Origin: an uncultured Tateyamaria sp.
Lineage (GTDB): Bacteria; Pseudomonadota; Alphaproteobacteria; Rhodobacterales; Rhodobacteraceae
Assembly (NCBI GenBank): GCA_947501275.1
Contig: CANMVD010000007.1
Span: 1 to 64,000, forward strand
Length of the DNA stretch: 64,000 bases
Direction: 5' to 3'
Below, in pieces: positions 42,665-50,938 of the stretch; within the stretch, counting starts at the first letter, position 1; each line of letters opens with the position of its first letter. The notes below the pieces were generated by a model. It saw nothing but the letters and a program-made list of their open reading frames with translations, did no database searches and was not told the DNA's origin. Position numbers and translations under genes: made by a program.

Positions 42665-43576
42665 ATGTCTCTCAGACCCACACTCGAAACCCGCGCCGCC
42701 CAGGCAACTATGGAAGGCGCAGGCGTGCACCTGCACCGCGCTTTCGGCTTTCAGGACCCAAGCGAGCTGGATCCCTTCCTGCTGTTTGACGACTTCCGAA
42801 ATGACATTCCCGAGCACTTTGAAAAGGGGTTTCCATGGCACCCCCACCGTGGGATCGAGACAATCACATATGTGCTGGATGGCACCGTAGAACACGCCGA
42901 CAGCCTCGGAAACTCCGGCACCTTGGGGGCCGGCAGCGTGCAATGGATGACCGCCGGATCAGGCATCCTGCATCAGGAAATGCCGCACGGGAACGCCAAG
43001 GGGCAAATGCATGGCTTCCAGCTTTGGGGCAATCTGCCATCGGATCAGAAAATGACAGCCCCGCGCTATCAGGACATCCAAGGCACCGATATTCCCGAGG
43101 TCACGGATGATGACGGCACCCATGTGCGAGTGATCACCGGTGCGTTCTGGGGTCAAAAAGGTCCCGTAGATGGCATTGCAGCCGACCCGCAATATCTCGA
43201 CATCTCGATCCCGGCCGGCGTGAAAAAGACGTTCAAGATCGACACCTATCGACGGGCCTTTGCCTACGTTTTCGGTGGCGCCGGGGCTTTTGCAGATGCG
43301 TCGACACCCTCGGGCGTGCTGCTGGAAAAAGAGGTCGGTGGGCAAGAGCTCAATATCCGGGACCTGTCGGGCGACCGCACATTGGTGCGCTTTGGCACAG
43401 GGGACGAAGTGACCGTGCAAGCTGGGCCCGAAGGGATCCGCTTCTTGCTGATTTCCGGCGCTCCCATCAATGAACCGGTGGCCTGGCACGGACCAATTGT
43501 GATGAATACCCAGGAAGAACTGATGCAAGCGATGAAAGACTTGCGCAATGGCACATTCATCAAATCCGCGCACTGA
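42665..43576 (+). CDS. pirin family protein
   Basis: A 303-aa bicupin protein. The N-terminal cupin metal site PHRGIETITYVLDGTVEH is intact with following WMTAGSGILHQEMP and GFQLWGNLP; a C-terminal pirin domain follows. Related proteins act as quercetinases or redox-responsive regulators. The gene has a good AAAGGAG site and ends 5 bp before repeat copy C. Confidence 0.94.
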   Translation: MSLRPTLETRAAQATMEGAGVHLHRAFGFQDPSELDPFLLFDDFRNDIPEHFEKGFPWHPHRGIETITYVLDGTVEHADSLGNSGTLGAGSVQWMTAGSGILHQEMPHGNAKGQMHGFQLWGNLPSDQKMTAPRYQDIQGTDIPEVTDDDGTHVRVITGAFWGQKGPVDGIAADPQYLDISIPAGVKKTFKIDTYRRAFAYVFGGAGAFADASTPSGVLLEKEVGGQELNIRDLSGDRTLVRFGTGDEVTVQAGPEGIRFLLISGAPINEPVAWHGPIVMNTQEELMQAMKDLRNGTFIKSAH

Positions 43577-43580
43577 CCAG

Positions 43581-43634
43581 GTCGGAGGGTGGGCGCCTTC
43601 AGCCCGTCAGGGCTGAATAGAGCCACCCGCCGAC
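43581..43634. repeat. convergent-gene palindromic repeat, copy C
   Basis: Outer arms GTCGGAGGGTGG (43581-43592) and CCACCCGCCGAC (43623-43634) pair with one mismatch. The inner stem TTCAGCCC/GGGCTGAA has loop GTCA (43598-43617). It lies between converging pirin and tetR genes; the right half lies inside the last codons of tetR. Confidence 0.8.
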
Positions 43635-44212
43635 ACAACCATCTTGTGCACCATGTCCCAATAGTGATCCTGCACCGCAGACAGGCTCAAACGCCCCCCC
43701 GCGCGAAACCACGTATTTACCCCGGTCAACATCGCAATCACCGCCATGGCCGCAACCTTTGCATCGCGAAGCTCAAACGCCTGCGCGGTCACTCCGTCGC
43801 TAAAAATCGATTCAAGAACAGCCTCGTAGCGACTACGCAGCGCCTCGATTTCCGAAAAATTGTCCGGGTCCAGATTGCGCAATTCCATATAGGCAATGAA
43901 CACTGCGTCAGGCCGGTCATGATGAAAAGCAATGTGAAACCGCACAAAGTGCTCCAACCGCTCCATCGGCGGCCCTGCAGGCAGCCCATCGACCGCCTCC
44001 AGCAACTCGACCATATGGTCGCGCATCAACTCAAACAGCAGCGTCTGCTTGTCTGGCGTGTAGTTATATAACGCGCCCGCCTGCACCCCGACATCACGCG
44101 CAATCTGGCGCATGGACACGGCCGCATAGCCATGGCGGGCGAACAAAGACAGGGCCGCCGCGCGCACACGCGGGCCAGTCACATCCGAATGAGATCCAGC
44201 AGTCCGAGCCAT
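43607..44212 (-). CDS. TetR family transcriptional regulator
   Basis: A 201-aa repressor with N-terminal TetR HTH (AALSLFARHGYAAVSMRQIA, VGVQAGALYNYTPDKQTLLF) and a longer ligand-binding C-terminal domain. The ATG at 44212 was taken instead of an upstream TTG. A palindromic operator lies 15 bp upstream of the start, consistent with autoregulation and control of the divergent lipoprotein gene. Confidence 0.92.
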   Translation of the reverse strand: MARTAGSHSDVTGPRVRAAALSLFARHGYAAVSMRQIARDVGVQAGALYNYTPDKQTLLFELMRDHMVELLEAVDGLPAGPPMERLEHFVRFHIAFHHDRPDAVFIAYMELRNLDPDNFSEIEALRSRYEAVLESIFSDGVTAQAFELRDAKVAAMAVIAMLTGVNTWFRAGGRLSLSAVQDHYWDMVHKMVVSAGGSIQP

Positions 44213-44226
44213 AGCCAAGATTTATC

Positions 44227-44240
44227 TGAACAATCGTTCA
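44227..44240. promoter_or_regulatory. TetR-type operator palindrome
   Basis: TGAAC-AATC-GTTCA in the 104-bp divergent region, 15 bp from the tetR start. This TGAAC/GTTCA arrangement is the usual form of TetR-family operators. Confidence 0.6.
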
Positions 44241-44316
44241 AAACCAAGCCACGCTTGCACCATCCCGGCCCTTGGTGCATCACAGTCACAGCACACCTTA
44301 CCAGCCCGGAGCCGCA

Positions 44317-44601
44317 ATGCGCGCCGTCCTTTGCCTCACCCTGTTCTGTCTCGGCGCCTGCACGCAGTTTCCGGATCTGGATGCAACGATCCCGCCACAG
44401 GCCGAAGCCGCCGATTTTCCCGACCTGGTGCCGCTGGCCCCATTGCTTGCCGGGCGCGATGCAGTGGTGCGCAATCCCGTTGAGGTGAGCGACAATCTCA
44501 GCGGACGCGTCAACGCGCTCAAGGCGCGGGCGCGCGCCCTGCAACAACACGCCATCGTGGATGGCGCCACACGGGCGCGCCTTCAGGCGGCCCTTGGATA
44601 G
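44317..44601 (+). CDS. small lipoprotein
   Basis: A 94-aa precursor with a lipobox (LFCLGAC), so the mature N-terminus is a lipidated Cys. The mature protein is acidic then helical (LSGRVNALKARARALQQHAI). It is divergent from tetR and shares its operator region. Function unknown. Confidence 0.8.
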   Translation: MRAVLCLTLFCLGACTQFPDLDATIPPQAEAADFPDLVPLAPLLAGRDAVVRNPVEVSDNLSGRVNALKARARALQQHAIVDGATRARLQAALG

Positions 44602-44700
44602 GCACGCACAGCCGGTTGCAATTGCACCCATGCGCCGAACCCGCTACATCGCGCGCAAGATATTGACCGCCACACCGACAACCCCCGAGAGGATACGGAC

Positions 44701-45987
44701 ATGAACACGCCCTTGCGCCTTGGCATCGCAGGACTTGGCACCGTCGGAGTCGGCGTTGTACGCATAGTACGGCAACAGGCAGCGCTGTTGTCTGCACGCA
44801 CGGGCCGCTCGATCACGATCAGTGCCGTCAGCGCGCGCAGCCGCGACAAGGACCGAGGTGTGAACCTGTCGGAGTATGTCTGGGAAGATGACCCCGTCGC
44901 GCTGGCCACCCGCGACGACGTAGATGTTTACGTTGAACTGATGGGCGGTACGGACGGACCGGCCAAGGCTTCCGTCGAGGCCGCAATCGCGGCTGGCAAA
45001 GACGTGGTGACAGCCAACAAGGCCATGCTGGCCGTGCACGGTCAGGCACTGGCCGAAGCGGCCGAAGCCAAAGGCGTCTCACTGCGCTACGAAGCGGCCG
45101 TCGCAGGCGGTATTCCGGTCATCAAGGCCCTCACCGAAGGGTTGGCAGGCAACGCCATCACCCGCATCGTCGGGGTCATGAACGGATCGTGCAACTACAT
45201 CCTGACACGGATGGAAAGCGCAGGTCTTAGCTATGACGAGGTGTTCGCCGAAGCCGACGGGCTGGGCTATCTCGAAGCGGACCCGGAACTGGACGTGGGT
45301 GGCATTGATGCAGCCCACAAGCTCGCCATCCTGTCCTCGATCGCCTTTGGGACGCAGGTCAATTTCGATGGAATCGAAATCGAAGGGATCGGCCGCGTCA
45401 GCATCGACGACATCACGCAGGCCGGTGACATGGGCTACAAGATCAAATTGCTGGGTGTGGCTCAGCGCACCGGGCGCGGTCTGGAACAACGCATGATGCC
45501 CTGCCTCGTGCCCGACACCTCGCCCTTTGCGCAATTGCAGGGCGGCACGAACATGGTTGCCATCGAGGGCGACGCGGTCGAACAGATCGTGCTGCGCGGA
45601 CCCGGAGCGGGTATGGGCCCCACCGCCTCTGCCGTGATGGGCGACGTGTGCGACGTGGCGCGTGGGTTTGTCCTGCCTGTATTCGGACAACCCGCCGACA
45701 CGCTCGAAGCGGCCTCGCCAACCCGTTCCGCGCTGCCAGCGCCGTATTACCTACGTATGTCGCTGGTCGACAAACCCGGCGCACTGGCCAAGATTGCAAC
45801 CCTTCTGGGCGACGCTGGCGTCAGCATCGACCGTATGCGGCAATACGGGCACGACGACGCGTCTGCCCCCGTGCTGATCGTGACGCACAAGTGCACGCGC
45901 ACCGCGCTGGATGAGGCGCTGGCCTCCATGCAAAGCACCGATGTGCTGGCATCGGACCCGGTTGTGCTGCGCATCGAATCCATCTGA
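44701..45987 (+). CDS. hom: homoserine dehydrogenase
   Basis: Reduces aspartate semialdehyde to homoserine, feeding threonine and methionine synthesis. The 428-aa protein shows the NAD(P) motif GIAGLGTVGVGVVRI, the catalytic region GIPVIKALTEGLAGN, YEAAVAG, and a C-terminal ACT domain (RMSLVDKPGALAKIATLLGD) for feedback by threonine. It leads a hom-glpX-recJ run common in this family. Confidence 0.97.
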   Translation: MNTPLRLGIAGLGTVGVGVVRIVRQQAALLSARTGRSITISAVSARSRDKDRGVNLSEYVWEDDPVALATRDDVDVYVELMGGTDGPAKASVEAAIAAGKDVVTANKAMLAVHGQALAEAAEAKGVSLRYEAAVAGGIPVIKALTEGLAGNAITRIVGVMNGSCNYILTRMESAGLSYDEVFAEADGLGYLEADPELDVGGIDAAHKLAILSSIAFGTQVNFDGIEIEGIGRVSIDDITQAGDMGYKIKLLGVAQRTGRGLEQRMMPCLVPDTSPFAQLQGGTNMVAIEGDAVEQIVLRGPGAGMGPTASAVMGDVCDVARGFVLPVFGQPADTLEAASPTRSALPAPYYLRMSLVDKPGALAKIATLLGDAGVSIDRMRQYGHDDASAPVLIVTHKCTRTALDEALASMQSTDVLASDPVVLRIESI

Positions 45988-46024
45988 TCATTCCAACCAT
46001 CCCATTTCGCAAGGACCTTACCCC

Positions 46025-46993
46025 ATGACCACCACCGCCATTTTCCAGGACCGCCTGCTGTCTCTGGGCCTTGCCCGCGTTTCCGAAGCCGCGGCCCTCG
46101 CCTCCGCCCGCCTTGTCGGGCACGGCGACGAAAAAGCCGCTGATCAGGCAGCCGTGAACGCCATGCGCGAACAGCTGAACCTGCTGGACATCGCAGGCGT
46201 CGTGGTGATCGGAGAAGGCGAACGGGACGAAGCCCCGATGCTGTATATTGGCGAGGAAGTCGGCACCGGCAACGGCCCCGGCGTGGACATCGCGCTGGAC
46301 CCGCTCGAGGGGACTACGCTGACCGCCAAGGACATGCCCAACGCGCTGACAGTCATCGCCATGGGGCCGCGCGGGTCCATGCTGCACGCACCGGACGTCT
46401 ATATGGACAAACTGGCCATCGGCCCAGGCTTTGCCCCCGATACCGTGACAATGGATATGGACCCAGCCGAACGGGTGCAGGCGCTGGCATCGGCCAAAGG
46501 CTGCGACACTGCTGACATCACAGTCTGCATCCTCGAGCGGCCCCGCCATGACAGCGTGATCGCAGCCGTGCGCGGCACAGGCGCCTCGATCCGTCTGATC
46601 ACGGATGGCGACGTGGCCGGTGTGATGCACTGCGCCGACCCCTCCACCGGGATCGACATGTATATGGGCGAAGGCGGCGCACCCGAAGGCGTGCTGGCCG
46701 CAGCGGCGCTGAAATGCATGGGCGGGCAGATCTACGGCCGTCTGCTGTTCCGCAATGACGACGAACGCGGCCGCGCAACCAAGGCCGGTATCACGGACCT
46801 GAACCGCGTTTACACCCGCGACGACATGGTCACGCAGGACGTGATCTTTGCCGCAACAGGTGTGACAGACGGCTCCTTGCTGCAGGCTGTGCACCGCGAA
46901 CCCGGTTGGCTGACCTGCGAAACGCTGCTGATGCGTTCCAAGACCGGGTCCGTGCGCCGCATCAACTACCGTACACCCGTCCACACTGTCTAA
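46025..46993 (+). CDS. glpX: class II fructose-1,6-bisphosphatase
   Basis: A 322-aa Li+-sensitive phosphatase of gluconeogenesis and the Calvin-type interconversions. The metal motif VDIALDPLEGTTLTAKDM and AVNAMREQLNLLDIAG, VVIGEGERDEAPML are intact. The ATG at 46025 is 38 nt past hom. Confidence 0.96.
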   Translation: MTTTAIFQDRLLSLGLARVSEAAALASARLVGHGDEKAADQAAVNAMREQLNLLDIAGVVVIGEGERDEAPMLYIGEEVGTGNGPGVDIALDPLEGTTLTAKDMPNALTVIAMGPRGSMLHAPDVYMDKLAIGPGFAPDTVTMDMDPAERVQALASAKGCDTADITVCILERPRHDSVIAAVRGTGASIRLITDGDVAGVMHCADPSTGIDMYMGEGGAPEGVLAAAALKCMGGQIYGRLLFRNDDERGRATKAGITDLNRVYTRDDMVTQDVIFAATGVTDGSLLQAVHREPGWLTCETLLMRSKTGSVRRINYRTPVHTV

Positions 46994-47118
46994 AGGGTTT
47001 GCTGACGCGCACGCATTGCGGTTCGATCCACAACAGTGCGGCATTTGACAGGTGACTGATAAAACAGATTTATGCCTCCGGCGGTGGTATTTCTGGTCAG
47101 AAGAAACGGGGAGATCTG

Positions 47119-48858
47119 GTGGCCTTTCTTGGCGTCGAACAGTCGATCACGGGGCGGGCATGGGTTGGCCCAAGTGCGGACGTGTCACGGGCCGCCGAGG
47201 CGATGGCCCAGCAAAGCACCCTGCCCCGGCCAATCTGCCTGATCCTTGCGCGCCTGGGTGTGCCCGCATCTGAGGCCGCGGCTTATCTGGATCCAAAGCT
47301 GCGTGACCTGATGCCTGATCCGCGGTCCTTACGTGATATGGAACTGGCGGCAAGCCGTGTGCTGCGCGCGGTCTCCGGGCGTGAGCGTATTGCCGTGTTT
47401 GCGGACTATGACGTTGATGGTGGGTCGTCCGCGGCGTTGCTGATCACTTGGTTGCGGACATTGGGGCGCACTGCCACGCTCTATGTGCCTGACCGCATTG
47501 ACGAAGGATATGGCCCAAACGACGCGGCCATGGCCGGGTTGGCGGCTGCCCATGATCTGATCATTTGCGTGGATTGCGGCACCCTGTCTCATGGCCCGAT
47601 TGCCGCGGCCAAAGGGGCCGACGTGGTTGTTCTGGATCACCACCTTGGCGGTGAGACCCTTCCCGATGCCTTGGCGGTCGTGAACCCCAACCGACAGGAT
47701 GAAGATGGGGCGCTGGCGCATTTGTGCGCTGCGGCCGTGGTATTCCTGATGCTGGTTGAAGCCGGGCGTCAGTTACGCGACAGCGGCACCAAGGGGCCAG
47801 ACCTGATGGCGATGCTGGATCTTGTAGGTCTTGCCACCGTAGCGGATGTGGCCCCGTTGATTGGTGTCAACCGCGCCTTCGTGCGGCAAGGGCTCAAGAT
47901 CATGGGCCATCGACAGCGCGTGGGTCTGGTCGCGCTGGCTGATATCGCAGGCATGGACACGGCCCCGACCCCATATCATCTTGGTTATCTGCTGGGTCCA
48001 CGCATCAATGCAGGTGGGCGGATTGGGCAAGCGGATCTGGGCGCGCGACTGCTCAGCACCGATGATCCGCATGAGGCCGACGCATTGGCCGAACGGTTGA
48101 ACGCGCTGAACGCCGAGCGGCGCGAAATCGAAACGCAGGTGCGTGACGCCGCACTGGAACAATGTGCCGCGCGCGGCAGTGCCGGGCCGCTGGCCTGGGC
48201 AGTGGGCGATGGCTGGCATCCCGGTGTTGTCGGGATCGTGGCCTCGCGCCTCAAGGATGCGACCAACCGCCCGTCTATCGTGATTGGTGTCGAAGACGGG
48301 ATCGGCAAAGGCTCAGGCCGGTCGGTTTCGGGAATTGATCTGGGGGCACCGATCCAGCGACTGGCTGGGGAAGGCCTGCTGATCAAGGGCGGCGGGCACA
48401 AAATGGCAGCCGGTCTGACGGTGGCCGCCGACAAGATCGACGCGGCCATGGCGCGCTTGTCCGAGTTGCTGGCCCGCCAAGGGGCGGGCACACTTGGCCC
48501 GCGCGATTTGCGGTTGGACGGGGCATTGATGCCTGCAGCGGCCAGCGTGGAACTGGTCAACCAGATCGAGGATGCCGGCCCCTTTGGCGCAGGCGCGTCG
48601 GCACCGCGTTACGCCTTTTCAGCGATGCGAATCCTGCATGCCCGGCGTGTGGGTGACTCGCATCTCAAGATCACATTTGGCGAACCCGGTGGGGCACGGC
48701 TCGATGCGATTTCGTTTGGGGCCTATGATAGCGCGCTTGGTCCGGCTCTCGAGGATCACGGTGGTGCGTCTTTCCACCTTGCCGGGCGGTTGGAAATCAA
48801 CACGTTCCGGGGGCGACAGTCCGTTCAGCTCAAGCTGGAAGACGCGGCACCCGCCTAA
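47119..48858 (+). CDS. recJ: single-stranded-DNA-specific exonuclease RecJ
   Basis: A 579-aa DHH/DHHA1 nuclease for recombination and mismatch repair. Motif I is DYDVDGGSSAALL, the DHH motif is VVVLDHHLGGE, the DHHA1 part is KGGGHKMAAGLT. The GTG start at 47119 follows GGGGAG. It is third after hom and glpX. Confidence 0.96.
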   Translation: MAFLGVEQSITGRAWVGPSADVSRAAEAMAQQSTLPRPICLILARLGVPASEAAAYLDPKLRDLMPDPRSLRDMELAASRVLRAVSGRERIAVFADYDVDGGSSAALLITWLRTLGRTATLYVPDRIDEGYGPNDAAMAGLAAAHDLIICVDCGTLSHGPIAAAKGADVVVLDHHLGGETLPDALAVVNPNRQDEDGALAHLCAAAVVFLMLVEAGRQLRDSGTKGPDLMAMLDLVGLATVADVAPLIGVNRAFVRQGLKIMGHRQRVGLVALADIAGMDTAPTPYHLGYLLGPRINAGGRIGQADLGARLLSTDDPHEADALAERLNALNAERREIETQVRDAALEQCAARGSAGPLAWAVGDGWHPGVVGIVASRLKDATNRPSIVIGVEDGIGKGSGRSVSGIDLGAPIQRLAGEGLLIKGGGHKMAAGLTVAADKIDAAMARLSELLARQGAGTLGPRDLRLDGALMPAAASVELVNQIEDAGPFGAGASAPRYAFSAMRILHARRVGDSHLKITFGEPGGARLDAISFGAYDSALGPALEDHGGASFHLAGRLEINTFRGRQSVQLKLEDAAPA

Positions 48859-48892
48859 GCGGACAGAGTTCAAACTTGCGTCACTTTTTGGC

Positions 48893-48921
48893 TTGCGCGC
48901 CCTACCTGAATTGCCTATGTC
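48893..48921 (+). promoter_or_regulatory. promoter of tRNA-Glu
   Basis: TTGCGC (48893-48898), 17-bp spacer, TATGTC (48916-48921); the predicted start is about 12 nt upstream of the mature tRNA. Same spacing style as the promoter at 42372. Confidence 0.5.
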
Positions 48922-48939
48922 ACCGCTCACGGCGGCTGC

Positions 48940-49014
48940 GTCCCGTTCGTCTATCGGTTAGGACGCCAGGTTTTCAACCTGGAAAGAGGGGTTCGATTCC
49001 CCTACGGGATGCCA
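48940..49014 (+). tRNA. tRNA-Glu (TTC)
   Basis: A 75-nt cloverleaf. Acceptor arms are GTCCCGT and ACGGGAT, the anticodon loop TTTTCAA gives anticodon TTC, the T arm is GGGGTTCGATTCCCC, G73 is present and CCA is encoded. Three other landmarks (GGTTAGGAC D arm) fit. Confidence 0.96.
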
Positions 49015-49147
49015 CGCCAGTTTCCAGAGCATCAACGCAGCAACGGCAACGGACGAATTGGCGCACAGCATGCATTCGAGTGATGCGGTGGTTTGTGCGT
49101 TCGTTTTGAGTGTGGGCAGATCGTTTACCAAAAAAAAGTGCACCCTG

Positions 49148-49181
49148 AAGCGATTTTCGCCACCTTCGGGTAATCGCTTTT
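49148..49181 (+). terminator. weak stem-loop downstream of tRNA-Glu
   Basis: AAGCGATT (49148-49155) with AATCGCTT (49172-49179) and TT, in the interval between tRNA-Glu and the converging cyclase gene. The T-run is short and the distance from the tRNA is 130 nt, so assignment is tentative. Confidence 0.35.
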
Positions 49182-49220
49182 GAACTGGCGCTAAGGGCTC
49201 GCCACCAATGCCATCTGCTT

Positions 49221-50243
49221 TCAGGCGCTTTTCGAAACCGTTTCTGGCTCTGTATTGCTTGCCGTGTCGCGCAATTCGGGCGTGTAGAACGTCTGACGGC
49301 CCCGCCCCGCATTCTTTGATGCGTAAAGCGCAACATCCGCGTTATCGAGAACGTCCGTCACCGTGTCGGGCAAATCCGGATCAAACACGCCGATTCCGAT
49401 ACTGGCAGAGATGCGGCAGTCCTGACCTTGGAACGGAATGGGCTGCGTCAATCGCTTGATAATGCGCGACCCGATGCTTTGCGTGGCATTCATATCTTCG
49501 GCATTGGGCAGCAGAACAACAAATTCATCCCCCCCGATGCGCACAACCGTGTCGCTGTCGCGGGTTTCATCGACCATGATGCGCGCCACTGTTTGTAAAA
49601 CGTGATCACCGGCCGCATGGCCGAATGTATCGTTAACAGCTTTGAACCAGTCGAGATCAATTTGCATGATCGCAAATTGTGTGCCCCATGCCGCATAACG
49701 CGACATGATATGTTCCATCGCGCGGCGGTTTTTCAAGCCGGTCAGCGTATCGGTAAAGGCTTGTTCCTCAGCGGCAATCTTGGCTCCTTGCAAGCGCAGG
49801 TTCAGCTTTCGCGATGCCTCCATTGCGGCAGATTTCGCCTCAACCAGATACAGCATTTCGACGGCCAGATCCGTGGCCGCAAAATCTGCACTGGTCAGAG
49901 CATAATCGCTGACCGCATCCACAATCGATATCCCAAACGACAGATTGATAATGCACTGACCATCCTTCGGACCGGGAACAAGGACTCCCTTGACTTCGGT
50001 TTGGGGGGCATCTCGCATCTGCAGGTGCAGCTTGACGCCTGCCGCGGCACGCAACTCGTCCATATCGGAAATAGCGCGCGGTCGTTTGAGGTTAAAAATC
50101 TCAAGAAAACGACGCCCCTGCATTGGTGTATCAGGCCGCAGTTTTTGCACGGTCGGACCTGCGTGAATCACATGACCCGTTTCCGACAACACAAGGTGCA
50201 TCGGACACAACACATCTAGGGCGGCTTGCATATCCTGTGTCAT
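49221..50243 (-). CDS. HNOBA-GGDEF diguanylate cyclase
   Basis: A 340-aa cytosolic protein. Residues about 5-115 resemble the H-NOX-associated PAS-like (HNOBA) domain (CPMHLVLSETGHVIHAGPTV, RRFLEIFNLKRPR); a helical coiled-coil linker follows (EAKSAAMEASRKLNLRLQGA); then a GGDEF domain with intact active site GGDEF (237-241) and RxxD inhibitory site RDSD (228-231). It should make c-di-GMP under feedback. The start overlaps the H-NOX gene by 4 bp, so the two are a coupled signalling pair. Confidence 0.92.
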   Translation of the reverse strand: MTQDMQAALDVLCPMHLVLSETGHVIHAGPTVQKLRPDTPMQGRRFLEIFNLKRPRAISDMDELRAAAGVKLHLQMRDAPQTEVKGVLVPGPKDGQCIINLSFGISIVDAVSDYALTSADFAATDLAVEMLYLVEAKSAAMEASRKLNLRLQGAKIAAEEQAFTDTLTGLKNRRAMEHIMSRYAAWGTQFAIMQIDLDWFKAVNDTFGHAAGDHVLQTVARIMVDETRDSDTVVRIGGDEFVVLLPNAEDMNATQSIGSRIIKRLTQPIPFQGQDCRISASIGIGVFDPDLPDTVTDVLDNADVALYASKNAGRGRQTFYTPELRDTASNTEPETVSKSA

Positions 50244-50827
50244 CCTGCCCGTGCTCCCAGATCAAAAACCCGACCTTCGGCGAATTCGGTTTCAATCAAT
50301 GAGATTGAAATCACTTCCGTGCCTTGCCCACCACCTTGGTGGTCCAACACTGCAAGGGTGCCGTAGTCATCCGCCATGGTGCGCAAAATACCCATCATGA
50401 CGTGACCATAGCCTGCGATCGGACAATCACAAACCAACGAAAACCGACCTGTCCCGTGTTCGCGCAACTCGATCCGGGGCAGATTCAAATCCGATACGGC
50501 CAACCGGGCGCGATCCGGCAAGTCATCCAGTGAATGCAGAAACTCAACAAAGTTGACGCCCCCGAACCGCAGCAAGCGGCGCAACGCCTCGACCGTGGGA
50601 TGGGACACAAGATAGGTACCAAGGTCTTCCATCAATTCGGGGCGAGGACGGTCCATAACCTGCGCCAAAGCATCCAGAATGCGCGGCGTCAGGTCGTCAT
50701 CATAGATCAGCATCGCTTCGAAATCGACAAAGTCCAAATCGGCGACCTTTGTCGCATCCAGCCACTTTTCCTGACCATACGTATCCACCGCAAAACACTG
50801 GATTGCCCTATTGATTAGACCGTGCAT
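50240..50827 (-). CDS. hnoX: H-NOX (heme NO-binding) family protein, heme ligand replaced
   Basis: A 195-aa protein whose N-terminus MHGLINRAIQCFAVDTYG, middle LGTYLVSHPTVEALRRLLRF and FVEFLHSLDDLPDRARL align with H-NOX domains and soluble guanylate cyclase beta. The residue at the proximal heme-His position (LDxLH in sGC) is Pro104, and the YxSxR heme-propionate motif is replaced by a CDCPI segment (133-137). It is probably either heme-free or uses another ligand such as His98. It is first in an operon with the HNOBA-GGDEF cyclase. Confidence 0.87.
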   Translation of the reverse strand: MHGLINRAIQCFAVDTYGQEKWLDATKVADLDFVDFEAMLIYDDDLTPRILDALAQVMDRPRPELMEDLGTYLVSHPTVEALRRLLRFGGVNFVEFLHSLDDLPDRARLAVSDLNLPRIELREHGTGRFSLVCDCPIAGYGHVMMGILRTMADDYGTLAVLDHQGGGQGTEVISISLIETEFAEGRVFDLGARAG

Positions 50828-50938
50828 CTTTTCACGCTTCCCAATTCCACCTGCGCAAAGTGACTCATGGCACCCTAAAATACCGCTAACATCGACAATT
50901 TGAGCTATTTTGACGTGTCCGTATGGCGCAGGCCGATC

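Noticed and set aside
45821..47044. 407-aa open frame on the minus strand
   Set aside because: Antisense to hom and glpX, both with intact motifs.
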